From Carposina sasakii (Eukaryota; Arthropoda; Insecta; Lepidoptera; Carposinidae), in assembly GCA_014607495.2 (NCBI GenBank), contig CP053162.1, positions 5,464,469 to 5,528,468 of the forward strand: a DNA stretch of 64,000 nt, written 5' to 3'. The notes beneath the pieces were generated by a model. The model was given only the letters and a program-made list of their open reading frames with translations. It was not told the DNA's origin and ran no database searches. A program made the translations under genes and the position numbers. This document shows positions 48,701 to 60,590 of this stretch, one piece after another (position 1 is the stretch's first letter; each line of letters starts with the position of its first letter).

Positions 48701-51700
48701 CATAATAAGCCTTCAAAGTTAAGTGGGCAAGTCCATTATTGTGAAATTAATAAAAAATTACAACATTACATGACCACCTGCATCATTAACAGCAACTTTT
48801 GTTTTGTGACCATATTTATAAACGCAACATTTAACATAAAGAAAGAAGAAAGAAATTTCTTTCTTTCTTTCTTATTTAATATAGCTGTCGAATAAGTTCT
48901 TTTACGTGCATACAAGTTACTGAATACGTGACGTCATAATGTGATAGTCGTTTGTATGGAGCGTTTTTTGGCAAGTCTAAAATTGTGATCTTGAAATTGT
49001 TATATCCCGGATAGTTTTCGCACTAGCGAAGTTTTTCTTTCGCAAATGTTTCTTTCATTTTATGATCTTTCGATATAAATGTAAATAAAATAACTGTCAA
49101 CGTCCCTATTGTGAGTATGTGAGTGTGGCGCGTGGGAGGACGTCTCGCGCTCATCCTGCGCACTCACACACTTACAAATTCATCTTAATAACTAGTAACC
49201 ATGTTTGTTTCCTACCTCTGCGACTTTATTGAATCGTACAGCGCGGGGCGCCGCATCGTCGCTGTCAGTCGTCTCTCCCGCACGGACTGGCACAAATGTT
49301 GAATCACCCTACAAAATAAAACATACATACATACGTATATAAGGTCTACCAAAAAGTAGTGATTATCTTTCTAGGACGTATCCGTAACTAAATAATATAA
49401 CCTTTAATTAAAAAATAATCTTAATTAAGTCGCTAGTTTTCGAGAAAACATTAAAATAAATTTTAATCTTTTAATATAAAAAAATCATGCTGTAGTTGGC
49501 GTGGCGCATTAAATACGCCTACAGAGAAAAACGGACGTGTGTGTGTGTGCAACCTTCATGATGTGTGCCTGTTGTAGTGTTAATGTAGACGTGGCAGCGT
49601 GGGGGCAGTGAGCTAAGTTTACTGTGCGTGGGTCGTTGTGTGAGTTTACGTGACGGTTATACAGGATCTTTGAGAAAAATATTAAAAGTTTTCTATGAGA
49701 TAATAAAAAACTAAACTAGCATGAATATTTTCTTTAAAATTTCTTTAAAATCTATAAAACATTATGTTTCTCGTGTATGATTATGCCACATCCCAAAAGA
49801 TCGTCACTACTTCTGGTTACACCTTATATACATCACGCTAACTTAATGATGCTGTGGGATCTCCTTTATGATCCTGTAGTTCTGGCTACCCCATTTCGGG
49901 AACACAGCAATGTCTATATGTAGGTATACAGAGTATTTTTTTGTCGTCAGCGTTCCCGAAAACTACGGAATCTCCTCATCATCACGATCATTTTTCGCCA
50001 TGGAAGCATACCTGGGTAGTGTCTGGTTCCGAAGATATTAGGGTCCAAAGTTGAGTAAAAATACTGGGTTTTTGTGCATAAATGCATATTGACGCGCGTA
50101 ACAAGATTTTTTCACGAGAAATAATTAATATCTGTCTATGAAAAAACTAGCATAAACACTGGACACTATAAATTTCACCCGGTCAAGTAATTATTTTCTT
50201 TTCAAAAAAATTTACATCTTTAGCATTTTTTTGGCATGAACTTACTTTATTTGATGTATATATAGAGTACGTACCCTTCGTTAAGGGTGGCAACGAAAAA
50301 ACAACCTGTATGTATGTACATTAAACACAGCTGTAACATAGTAGGGTAGACAGAACTGCAGCATTATTCTCTTATAATAAGAGGCAAAGAAAATAAAAAG
50401 GAAATGCACTAAAGTATGGACGCAGCCTACAAAGAATGTTGTACAATGACCCCTTAGTGTTCATCTCTGTCATTGACATGAGGTCATGTTAAAGTGGTCA
50501 TGTTACCACTGCCGTTTATTGAAATGAACCATAGTAAAATATATACAGGGTGTAACAAAAAGGGTATGTTAAGCGAAAAGCTATATGAACAGCCCACTGT
50601 AGAGAACCTATCCACAAAATTTGAGACCCGAAATCACATGTTTATTTTTCCGGATAGTATGGAGAATTTTTAAATATGTCAGGAATTTTCATACAATCTT
50701 GAAAAATAAAAATGTGATTTCGAGTCTTAAATTTTGTAGATAGGTTCTCTATAGTGGGCTATTTACATATGCTATGGTGGAGCGCTCTGGGGGAGGCCTA
50801 CGTCCAGCAATGGACTGCAATAGGCTGATGAAAGACGTAAAAATATCAGTAGTTTGAATTGGGTGCACTTACCAAGCTACTTGTGGCTTCGAAATTATCA
50901 TCATCCGTTTCTGCTGTAGGCTCTAGAAGTTGCTGGAAAACAGTACATTTTGTTAGTTATGTAATACCCTTACAAATCTATTCTATACATATAATAAAAA
51001 TGTAACGGATCGATGTCTGTACATGGAAGATATATGAGAAAAAATATTATAGGAGGCCTTTATCAATTTTTGTCTGTTTGTCTGTGCGTTTGTGCACGCT
51101 AATATCGGAAACGGCTAAACCGATTTCGATGCGGTTTTCAGGAATATATTGTGACAGGTCCCACTTAACATATAGGCTACTTTTTATCCCGGGAAAATGT
51201 CTTTATCCTGGATATTTTTGGACATTTTGTTTTTTCTGTAGTCCACGCGGACGGAGTCGCTATATAATAATAGAAAAACAGTTATAACTACAACCGCTCC
51301 TAGCATAACATATCACATACACACCATATATGTTTTGTTTAATTATATAACTATAGGTAAGTATATTCAATGTATTTGGTTATCTACAGTAGATAACATG
51401 TTATTTAACTAACTACATATATAAAAACAATAACAGGTAATCCTCCGTTACAATGTATCAGGCGCAATTATTGCACCAGGCTCAACAGAAACCATATATT
51501 TACAAAGTACAAAGGTTACATAATAATATACCTCTATACCTTACTAAAATTATAAATGTGAAAGTAACTTTGTAGATTTTTTGCAGATTTCCGCTAAAAC
51601 TACTAGAATAAAATGAAATTTGGTATAGGTACACAGGTAGTCTAGAGTGTAAAAAAGGACTTCGGAAAACTTTTATCTTGGGAAAATACTTGTCACTGAT

Positions 51701-53205
51701 TGTTTCTAGAGAAACACTAAATGAGTCGGACCCGATTATTTGGTAATAATTATTTATTTCAAATGTACTTATTTACAGGAAAATTATAGAAATTATTAAA
51801 AATATAATATTATGTGCAAGTCATCACGACATCTTTTCTTCTTGTTTGTAAAACAAAAATATTTAATAAGCTGCCAGTAAGGTCAGTGACTGCGGAGGTT
51901 GGTTGCTAGCAGCAACACTGATCTTTTACATCAGTCCCCACCGTGGGATCTCATTCATGGTACTGCAGTTCTAGCCACTCGAGAACACAACCAAGATGTG
52001 TAGGTATGTAAATATTTTTTCTCAAAAATTTTTTACATTTTGTATTTTCGTCAGTGTCAATGAAAAGAGTGTTGTGGGTGCCCACTAGTAATATTATTAA
52101 GCCAAACAAGATTATTGTGCAGATTAATATAATACAGGCACCAGGAACATCCCTATTTTACACATATACATTTTTAGCTATTAATTACAAGTTTAATGCA
52201 TACGGTAATTAATTATCATTGATAAATAAATGTTCATTATGTAAGGTAACTATAACTAACTAGGTATTTTACTGCTGTATGTAATTATCATAATAATGAT
52301 GTCACATATGTATTGTTTGATATTCTTATCTCAAATAATGTTATTATAGTACAATTAAGATACAACAGACATCAATTTTAAATGCCTAATGCATTATTGA
52401 TTGAATAATTAAACAATGAAGGTATTTCACTTACATCTTACAATATTTATGGCCTATCTATGATAAACATTATCTGAATATACCTAAGCTGAGGGCCTTG
52501 TTCACTACTTCTTAGTATGATGTTGAGGAAGCTTTTTGTCAAATAAAGTCTCAAGTAAAAAATATCTCAAATTGCAATACTTCTGTGTATCACTAATCAA
52601 CAGATAAAGTGTCACACAATCTAAAGTTCATTCTAAGATTTATTTGCTGGTTAATGTGATTTGGGAAATAACTACTTGGAAGTGTACTTAAAGATAAGAC
52701 CTTTAGTGTTAAATTTGTTGTACCCTCATATAATTGAGGATCACATTCAACCATTGAAAACAATCTCCTATATGACAACAATTACATAATTATGATTCCT
52801 CAACATGTTCAGTTCTATACTTACAGTGTAGTCTACTGGTCTGCAAGGGTCTTTAGTTGGTGGAGAGAAGCAGATGACTAGCAGATACACAAAAAGCAGG
52901 GAACAGCGCACATAGGTGATCAGGAATGGCCTCTCAAACTTCTTTTCTACATACAGGTACTGCAAAGTAATAGTGTCATATTGTAATTTAGGTTGTTTAT
53001 TATATTTAATAACAATAAGGAATGAAGTTTACTAAAATAATGGACTTACCTTAGTAAACTCTGAAGATGCTACCCATAACACCACAACCAATAACAATAG
53101 GAAAATCCCAAATAAAAATTTTCTTTTGCTATTGTGCTGAACTCCATTTTTATTGTTTTTATTATTAGAGGACACTCTAAAATAGTTGTGGCATAAAGTC
53201 AACAT
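42797..53205 (-). CDS. SLC35F5: SLC35F5-like multi-pass solute transporter; 10 coding exons
   Basis: Exons in transcript order are 53050-53205 (ATG), 52825-52959, 50873-50932, 49216-49308, 48026-48178, 46739-46918, 45693-45840, 44149-44308, 43351-43509 and 42797-42869 (TAG). All sites are GT/AG and the phases join, giving 438 residues. The family core is clear: VVVLWVASSEFTKYLYV (TM1), a cytosolic loop ending FNKVAEVRVMS, FFFPWFVSNYLY, ALCYAIHLLMLRRE, ESLWLWGQSLTSP and LGLCLPLSVLVG. Spacing and order match SLC35F5, an EamA/DMT-type membrane carrier of poorly known substrate. About ten membrane segments are expected. Middle exons are very GC-rich compared with the AT-rich introns. The start lies 662 bp from the divergent AIMP3 start. 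The acceptor of exon 8 sits at the edge of a tandem repeat. Confidence 0.88.
42908..43030 (-). mobile_element. RTE LINE 3' tail, reverse
   Basis: GCCTATTGCAGTCCACTGCT followed by GGACGTAGGCCTCTCCCAG, the conserved RTE tail seen also at 25911, 50771 (+) and 57208 (+). Confidence 0.8.
44286..44790. repeat. ~44-bp tandem repeat spanning the exon-8 splice acceptor, interrupted by a MITE
   Basis: About seven units of ACCCTACTACTCCTGG, then GGGTGACCATGAAATAAAA. The unit nearest the gene contains the real acceptor (CCAG then GAGTAGTAGGG) and the first bases of exon 8; intact copies recur near 44342, 44573, 44618 and 44750. A MITE (44391-44535, GTGCGTTTCATAG to GTGAAACGGACAT) splits the array. Confidence 0.85.
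45107..45427 (+). mobile_element. Helitron (Lep1-like), non-autonomous
   Basis: GTAACGAGTCGCTGTCTG start region to GCGGGCGTCCACTAG end. Similar partial copies: 46373-46610, 50982-51262, 51537-52088, 57698-58004 and 59591-59879, most ending in CTAG followed by T. Confidence 0.75.
46373..46610 (+). mobile_element. Helitron copy, in SLC35F5-like intron
   Basis: TTACAAATGCGAAAGTTTGA through the conserved ATCCCGGGAAAATATTTTTA to CGTCCACTAG followed by T. Confidence 0.7.
47492..47572 (+). ncRNA. tRNA-like Pol III unit (SINE head or tRNA pseudogene)
   Basis: A perfect A box (TAGCTCAGTTGGTAGAG), a D arm GCTC/GAGC, a perfect 5-bp T stem GTGAG/CTCAC around TTCAAAT (B box), and an acceptor stem with one mismatch at the first pair. 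A run of nine or more T follows at once, as a Pol III terminator. The anticodon stem has two mismatches and the loop lacks U33, so it should not act as a tRNA. The region has no LINE-like tail; the 18240 relic shares the T arm. Lies in an SLC35F5-like intron. Confidence 0.65.
48830..49210. other. Intronic; GAAA/CTTT purine-pyrimidine palindrome
   Basis: 48840-48875 reads AAGAAAGAAGAAAGAAATTT then CTTTCTTTCTTTCTT, a near-perfect mirror/hairpin. Nothing else recognised. Confidence 0.6.
49924..50312. mobile_element. MITE, copy 2 of the 13618 family (inverted)
   Basis: Shares the body with 13618-14004 in reverse: CCCGAAAACTACGGAATCTC, GAAGCATACCTGGG and CCCTTCGTTAAGGGTGGC. Confidence 0.75.
50543..50840. 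mobile_element. MITE copy (34925 family) followed by RTE 3' tail
   Basis: 50543-50765 starts ACAGGGTGTAACAAAAAGGG and shares CTGTAGAGAACCTA with 34925-35128. 50771-50835 is the RTE tail, GGGGGAGGCCTACGTCCAGC then GGACTGCAATAGGCTGATG, plus strand. Confidence 0.7.
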
Positions 53206-53867
53206 TTAAGACGAAATTAACAATAACTATTTACAGAATAAACTTGTGATATCCCGAGTCCATGATAAATTCAATATTCCGATTCCAACAAGATAATAAT
53301 AAGAAAGTGAAAATAATTAGTGAAAATAATATAAACTGAAAAGAAAGCTATAAACACAGGCTCATAAATGGTAATTGTATCTTTATCGTACGATAATTTT
53401 ACAAAATACTGAAATCAGAAATGCACTGAAAAATTATTACTTCCACGAAAAGAATAAAAAAATCTCCGCTTTGTTTTTTCGACATTGACATTGACTGATA
53501 AAACTTTTCTTTTTATGGGAAATGACGAGCATTTTGAAACGTGCAACTAAAATAAATAAGTTCGATTTTAAGGATCTGTAGAATGTCAGTATCAATTCGC
53601 ATGAAATAAAATATTCACAAAGAACATTATTTCATTATCCAGTTTTCAATGATATCAAAAAGTTTTAATTGAATGAAGTCATCAATTATCATTATTGAAC
53701 AATTTGCTGAAGAACATTTCTGGCTGTATGACGACAGTCTATACTGCTCTATCTGCCTAGCTAGAAGGATAATGATTTAAAAGAGAAAAAGTAACCTCAA
53801 TTTCCTTGTTTTGTTTGTATTTAAATATTTATTATTTATACCTCACTGGAACCCTATATCACAAATA
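53206..53867. promoter_or_regulatory. Shared divergent (head-to-head) promoter region
   Basis: 662 bp separate the start codons of the SLC35F5-like gene (-) and AIMP3 (+). No TATA box in a convincing place for either gene; the region is AT-rich and free of recognisable transposons. Bidirectional promoter use is inference from spacing. Confidence 0.6.
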
Positions 53868-56634
53868 ATGAGTGTCTGTAATGTAGATGTTGTTAAATAT
53901 GTAGGGAAGTATTTAAACACCCCAGTTGGTACAGTTTGTTATAATTCTGATAAGGTAAACAAGTTTCCTAATTTAATAAAGAAAACTTGAGAATAAATAA
54001 AAGAGGAGTAGCGGCTAAGTTTATTTTCATACAAAAATAGTGTGCCACGGAGCGGGGGTGAAGTATGGGACGAGGGGAGCATTGAACACTATATATCCCT
54101 GCCTATTTACATAGAAACCACCTTAGAATAATGATTCGCTCCGCTTCGCTCGAGCGGAGCGAAGACCTATCATTAATCTAAGAAAACCACCTTGTAGTGA
54201 TTAGTCAAACTACTTGCTCATTATCAATATGGTTCAAGATTGTTTTACTAGTGCAATTACTTATCAGTAGATGGCAATATTATACTACATTTTAGTAAAA
54301 AAGTACCCTGATAAAAGTACTAGTGTCTTTGTAATTTTAATACGATTACATTTCGGAGCACAAGCATGTGGTTACAGCTACTGCGTTACACTGGCGCTGA
54401 AGCTCCGCCCCTATCATGACGTCATGGCCTTACGATTGCCACACGACTCAGTTCATAGTTCCACCTCCTCTTTTATACCTTCTTCATGGAAAACTTACTA
54501 AAGATTTTAGATATATTTTTTTTTCATGATTTACCCATGAACGTAAATAAGAACTAGAATGTATTATATAGATAAATTAGTATGTAGTAGTATTATAGAT
54601 ATATATTTTATTATATATATGTATGTCTCTATTATGTATGTATCTAAGTAGTTAATTAAGTATTGTTATTATTTAGTAAATATATTTATTTTGTGTTAAG
54701 TTTATTTATATTTTAATATGTGTGCACATATGATATTCCTTTTATATATTATAAAATTTTCCTTTGTACTTAATGGTTTGCTGGAAGAAATCTCTTTTAG
54801 AGATAAGCTCGCCTTTGTACTATTTCTTTTACAACTTACTGTCTATGATAAAAATTTATGTGTACAATAAAGAATACTAAGAATACTAACTAGTAGTAGT
54901 TCTTTATATGTTCATGGATTTACCCTAATGTCTTGCTTCAGATATTGACAACAGTATTAGACAAACAGAATGTGGAAGGTTTTGCAAGTATTATACTACA
55001 CTTGGCATCCAAAAGTGAGACTAAATTGAACAAAGAACAAATTCTATTGGGCTACCAGTGGCTGGAACATATTGCCATGTATGCAAACCAAGCAGCAGGG
55101 AATCCTATATTTGCGAAAAACTTCCTACAGGTAACAGGCTATATTAACATGTTGCTAATTCTCGGCCTTTATCAAACCTGGAACAGTAGGTACATTTTGT
55201 TGGCCAGTAGTGCCTATACCTATAGTTTCAATGTATGTATACATTCGTGATTGTGGGTAGTAGTAGTAGTAGGTAGCTTTTTTATTTTGACATGCTTTTT
55301 TCAGGACATAAATAAGGCCCTACAAGTAAATACATACTTAACAGGACAGTTTCTGACTGTGATTGATGTAGCTGTATACCATGTGTTATATCCCATTTTG
55401 GTAAGTTTTTTTTTTATTAAAAACCTGATATTTTAGAATGAATCAATAAACTTGATTCTATGATGATGATAGAGTATTTGCAAACTCAAACTACATACTA
55501 TATACTGCTATTTATATTTATCTTTGACCTAATAATATAAATGGGAAAGTAAGTTAGTAAGTCAGGCATTAAGCCTAGTGTGGGTATTATAATTTCGAAA
55601 TTCATGGGACTACAGAGTCCCGGTCCTTTGAGAGGCGTGCATCGGGCCGTAGCCAAGAATTATTATTGTATCTCTGTTAAAATTCTCGGGACTACAGAGT
55701 CCCGGTCCTTTGAGAGGCGTGCATCGGGCCGTGGCCAAGATGTAGAGGCCCTTTTTAGAGAACTTTAATATGGTGTGGGATACACATGGCGGATACCATC
55801 GCCGACCGCACAATATGATAAACCCGGTGATGGTCCCCACTATGTGCAAGACTATTGGAGTGCAGATCTATGTCGTGCGATGGAAAATAAGGTCATGGAC
55901 TATGGGGGTGATTGTTGGGTGGAGTTGGATAATCGGGCTATTTGAAGGAGACTAACGGACGCCTGCCATTACAACCAAGTCTCGTAAACGTGGCAGGCGG
56001 TGACTCGCCGACTCATTTCATGGGCCCCCTGAAACGGCCGCACGCACGGAGCGACAAAGGGGGCAACATTTGGTGAGCGGCTAGGGTGGAGGGGTGCCCC
56101 TGGACTTTTAATGAAGCGAACTCGCTACTTACGGATGGGCACGTCCACCCTCGAGCTGTCATAGCTCTCGCGACTCCACTCTGCCCAGCCGGCGAAGGCA
56201 AGGCAGAGGTGGGGGAACTGTTCTTCGTCAGACCTCACTCCGGCGCCGGAGATGAGGAACAGGGTCTTCCCCCGGGAGCACTTCAGGTCCGTGGAAAAGG
56301 TACCTCCCAACAGCTCGCCACAAGCTGCCCTGCGGGCTTATTATAATTATTATTAGTTGTTGGTTTGTTACCTCTTCAAACTATATTTCCTTAACCAATG
56401 TTCATGTATCCCAAACTACATTCTGTAGTTACCAGCTAGCCTGACATAAGAAAAGTGTCTAAAATTGCATTATTGTTTTTCCAGGAACGCCTATCCCTAT
56501 CTGAGAAAGAGTCATTAATTCATTTGTTCAGGTGGTCAAGACATGTGCAAGCACAACCTCGTGTCAGCTCAAATAGGATGCCATTACACCTTAACTCCTT
56601 GAATTTATCTGTATTAGCTCCTACAGTACATTAA
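53868..56634 (+). CDS. AIMP3: AIMP3 / eEF1 epsilon-1 (p18), multi-tRNA-synthetase complex factor; 4 coding exons
   Basis: Exons 53868-53954, 54942-55130, 55305-55400 and 56485-56634 (TAA); GT/AG sites, all introns in phase 0; 173 residues, close to the usual ~175. The second half is a GST-C-like all-helical domain: QWLEHIAMYA, TYLTGQFLTVIDVAVYHVLY and FRWSRHVQAQPRV, the last two being the strongest family marks. In animals this protein is a scaffold of the aminoacyl-tRNA synthetase complex and a p53/ATM-linked factor. The N-terminal half is short and diverged, as usual. AATAAA at about 56698. The third intron holds an inserted repeat (55595-56338); the first holds 12350-like and CGCTCC repeats. 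Confidence 0.88.
53998..54185. repeat. Intronic repeats shared with 12 kb and 27 kb
   Basis: 53998-54085 matches 12350-12450 (GGAGTAGCGGCTA, GAAGTATGGGACGAGG). 54122-54183 is copy 2 of the CGCTCC inverted-repeat element at 27602. Confidence 0.65.
55595..56338. mobile_element. 744-bp insertion with 10-bp target duplication in AIMP3 intron 3
   Basis: TATTATAATT is present at 55585-55594 and 56339-56348. The insert is far more GC-rich than its surroundings and contains an 83-bp direct duplication (GGGACTACAGAGTCCCGGTC at about 55606 and 55689). Long duplications and GC content fit a non-LTR retrotransposon fragment or SINE; no RT motif was found. Confidence 0.65.
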
Positions 56635-57207
56635 CATAACATGAGGTAACATAAGGTACCTTTTTTATGTATAATATCTGTTCCTAACCTATGCTCCACA
56701 AATAAACACAATTTAAAAAGAATATAAAAAAACAATGATAATTGATTTTGAACTTCACTGCAGGATCAATTTGGAAAGGAAAAGTTGTGTTGCCTATAAT
56801 GTAAGCATTAATTTATGAAATAAATAATATTCCACTGAAACTATCTAATAGATAACTTATTCTTATGCTTTATTGTATACATTTATCATATTAGATAATA
56901 GTTATTTCCTAAATAGATGTCCTTGATCATTATTTTATGGACATGCTTATTGCCTAAGCTTAAGATATTTTCTTCTATGGCCTAACAAGCATTACCTACT
57001 AATAGATCTCCTTATTATCACAATAAGCTATGAAGAACAACTCATGACCAGTATGATGGATTTCCGATTAATGTTACCTATATACCTAGGTAGAAGGCAA
57101 TAATAAAAAAATAATTAAAAAGAAATGTCATAAACTTTATTGTGAATAAGGTTGGGTTTACATGGTGGTTCAAATAATTGGTAAAGGCATAGAAATGCGA
57201 AAACGCA

Positions 57208-57547
57208 CGTGCCCTGGGGGACGTATACGTCCAGCAGTGGTTTGCAATAGGCTGATGGTTGCGATACATGCACTAATACAACTCGCCACACAGCCTATTT
57301 TGATAGAATAAGCATACGCAAGTTTACTTGTTTATTAGACCAGCTTGAATAAGCATATGCAAGTTGTTTATTAGACCCGCTTGAATAAGCATACGCAAGT
57401 TTACTTGTTTATTAGACCAGCTTGAATAAGCATACGCAAGTTTACTTGTTTATTAGACCAGCTTGAATAAGCATACGCAAGTTTACTTGTTTATTAGACC
57501 AGCTTGGATAAGTATACGCAAGTTTACATGTTTATTAGACCAGCTTG
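57208..57547 (+). repeat. RTE 3' tail followed by a 41-bp tandem repeat (about six units)
   Basis: 57208-57265: CCAGCAGTGGTTTGCAATAG. 57306-57547: unit GAATAAGCATACGCAAGTTT then ACTTGTTTATTAGACCAGCTT, 41 bp, with one shortened second copy and two diverged last copies. No CRISPR features (spacers absent, eukaryote). Confidence 0.85.
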
Positions 57548-57697
57548 GCATTCAAATATAAGGCATCGATTATCCGAACTAATTGGGGGGCATGGGAAAA
57601 CCGATATTTTCCGATAATTGAACAGAAATTCATACGACATTTAGGTACGTATATGTACAAACAAACTCATACTTAGTACTTTTGAGTTTCAAAAATC

Positions 57698-58004
57698 TAT
57701 ACATATAATAAAAATGTAACGGATCGCTGTCTGTAGGTACATGGAAGATATATGAGAAATAATATAGGAGACCTTTATCAACGCAATAGGACCCAAAACG
57801 ATGATTTTTGCAATTTTTGTCTGTTTGTCGGTTTGTCTGTGCGTTTGTGCACGCTAATCTCAGAAGCGGCTGAACCGATTTCGATGCAGTTTTCAGGAAT
57901 ATAGGTATATTGTGACAGGTCCCACTTAACATATAGGCTACTTTTTATCCCGGATAATTTCGACATTTTGTTTTATCTGCGGACAGAGTCGCGGGCGTCC
58001 ACTA
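57698..58004 (+). mobile_element. Helitron copy (Lep1-like)
   Basis: TCTATACATATAATAAAAAT after A; ends GCGGGCGTCCACTA without the final G. Just upstream of the secreted-protein gene. Confidence 0.7.
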
Positions 58005-58258
58005 TTCTGTAATAAAATTGAAAAGCTCTCGCTCTAGCTTGTGGCCAATAGAATGCCAATAGGTACCTCAGATGGTAGGAAGGTACTCTTCCATTTTGAC
58101 ATTTCAAGTTGGTGTTATGGGAAACAATCTTCTATGAACCAGCTAAGTGTGCGCGTATACATGGGCCTTATTTTTCATCTTGACATATAAATTGAAATAT
58201 ATTTGCCTTGGTCTATGTACCTATAACTGGGTAATCTGTAAAAATATGCAGCTCGATA

Positions 58259-60590
58259 ATGTGGCGGCTAGTAATATTAATTTTGTGCGCTCTTTATTCT
58301 GAATCTCAAAGTGCAATCTTCGATGAATCAGGCAAGCATGTGTCCCTAGATGGTGATGTGAGTAAAAAAGTCCAGTGGATTCTAAATATGAACCCTCTAC
58401 TCTATCAGAGTTGCCTAATCTTTTTAAAGAAATGCTTAAAGCGATCATAGATATGTGCGCTTTACACTTTTTCGTAGTGAATTTCGTGATGATCAGGGAC
58501 GTGCGCAAAATATTATGTCGCGTGTATGATTGAGCTTACCCAATGCTCATAAAGGTTTTAAATAAGTAACTAAGTAGCTAAGTACTTAACTATTTTAAAT
58601 TGGCACGCTTGCTTAGATGTAACCATTTCTAATGCCGTCCGATGTAATGTAAGTAGGTTGTATACCTACCTACTTACATTATTATACAATGTATTCCTCT
58701 CATTTCAATCATAGGATTGTTCATCAGGTAAAATAAATACCAACAATAGGTACCTACCTACTTTGTATTAAAACACTATTGTACCTATACTCGTATGTTG
58801 AAGAGTGGTTTAATTAAAAATTCAACTTAAATGTGGAAATATAGCCTCAACCGGAAGCGAGTCTCGCCATCTCTTCTCAATAGAGATATGCCACTACTAA
58901 TCGGAAATGGCCAGTAATGTTTTCAGCGATTATGCTTTTCTCCAGTTAACAGTAGGTAGTTTAGGTACATTAATTTACTGTTATATTTATACCTAAGTAG
59001 GTAGGTACTTATATTGATTATCTAATTTTTTTTAGCCTTTAGAACTAAGGACTGGGATATCTGATCAAACTGTAGTACCACCTTCATTTACACCCGGAAA
59101 TATCGTAAGTCGGATTTTTTTTTATCTACCAGTAGTTCTACAATACTAAAGGAATTGAATTTCCTATAGACTTGTGTTGTCAGATCAGGTCATAGATACC
59201 ATCCACCAGAGAAATGTACCTACTGTGCTACGTTTATGGAAGTGAAATTATGTATTGGCTTTACTCGCATGCCACGGATGCGCACCACATAACTGTTGTA
59301 GATACACAAAACATAGGTACCAGGTAGATGAACATTTCTATTTTAATTCTTCCTTAGACTGACGAACAAACCTCTGAAGGCCCTACGGAAACTTCGTCAG
59401 TCCAAAGCAACTCAACAAACGTACGAGTAAGTAGCTAATTCAAAAATTATCTAGGTAGGTATGAGTACGTACTTAGTGTGGGTAGAGATTCCTAAACTAT
59501 TTAAGCATTCAAAATAAACTATATATCCCATGTGCCTATACATATTATCAAATAGGTAGGAAAGTTATTGTATTCATACAAAATTTGAAATCTAAGTATA
59601 CATATAATAAAAATGTAACGGATCGCCGTCTGTACATAGAGGATAGGTATATGAGAAAAAATATTATAAGAGACCTTTATCAACGCAATAGGACCCAAAA
59701 CGATGATTTTTTGAATTTTTGTCTGTTTGTGCGTTTGTACACGCTAATCTCAGCAACGGCTGAACCGATTTCGATGCTGTTTTCAGGAATATATTGTGAC
59801 AGGTCCCACTTAACATATAGGCTACTTTTTATCCCGGGAAAATGTAGTCTACACGGACGGAGTCGCGGGCGTCCACTAGTTGGGAATAAAAAAATCCGAG
59901 ATTCTCAATGATCTCTAAATTGGCCGTAAGAAGAATCAAATTATACCCTGCCTGTCAAGCTCAAATGCGATAAGCCGTTTAGACGCTAGCTAGAGCGTAG
60001 ATACAGACAAAAACATAAACCCTACTTCTGGCGCAGTTAGGTAAAAATGAGGCCTGGACAAGTGAGTTTGCTATATGGGTATTTTTTATTTTCTAGTCAA
60101 ACGAGGAAACAAATCCCCCTGTTGTCGACATAGTAAGTACCTAGCGATTAGGTAATCCCCGACCATTGTAACCAACCAGGTAACTAATATCCACAACGCT
60201 GAACGATACTAGGTACTAGGAGTTAAGGTGTACTTAAGGATAATTAGTAGCTGTCAATTCTTCCCAATCCAGTCCTCAATCTAATCTTTAGAATCAGGAT
60301 TACCAGATTTCAAAACTACATTCTACAATGCGGACCACAGAATACTATGATGCGTATAGAAAGCACACCCACTCGCTCCAGGTAGGTAATAAAAATATGC
60401 TTTTTGTTTTTATTCTTTTCAGAACGATGTTTCCGAAGAGCACGACCTCACAAACGAGTTCAAAGAGGCGAAGACTGTTCCAAGACAGTTATTTCCTCAC
60501 GAGTTGAGTCAAGTTAGCTTGGACAAGCCAGTAGTTTATCATCCTCAACCGTTTTCCTATCCTGGTTATCCGGTTGTATTATATCTTTGA
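58259..60590 (+). CDS. Unrecognised secreted protein; 6 coding exons, all phase 0
   Basis: Exons 58259-58357, 59036-59104, 59358-59426, 60097-60132, 60292-60381 and 60423-60590 (TGA). Every junction is GT/AG (mostly GTAAGT) and every intron is phase 0, giving 176 residues. MWRLVILILCALYSESQSAI is a clear signal peptide (hydrophobic core 3-12, cleavage near 18). The mature part is hydrophilic, Ser/Thr/Glu/Pro-rich, with possible N-glycosylation sites (GNIT, SNST) and an aromatic/Pro C-terminus (YHPQPFSYPGYP, VVLYL). It has no Cys after the signal peptide, so it is unlike antimicrobial or venom-type peptides and OBPs. AATAAA at about 61063. Exons 2-5 are short (36-90 nt), so simple ORF finding misses it. 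I do not recognise the family; a cuticle, silk, seminal or egg-surface protein would fit, without evidence for any. Confidence 0.7.
59591..59879 (+). mobile_element. Helitron copy, in an intron of the secreted-protein gene
   Basis: ATACATATAATAAAAATG to CGGGCGTCCACTAG followed by T; between exons 3 and 4. Confidence 0.7.

Noticed and set aside
57306..57547. Regular 41-bp repeats resembling a CRISPR-like array
   Set aside because: Units are contiguous with no spacers, in a eukaryotic context; simple tandem repeat.
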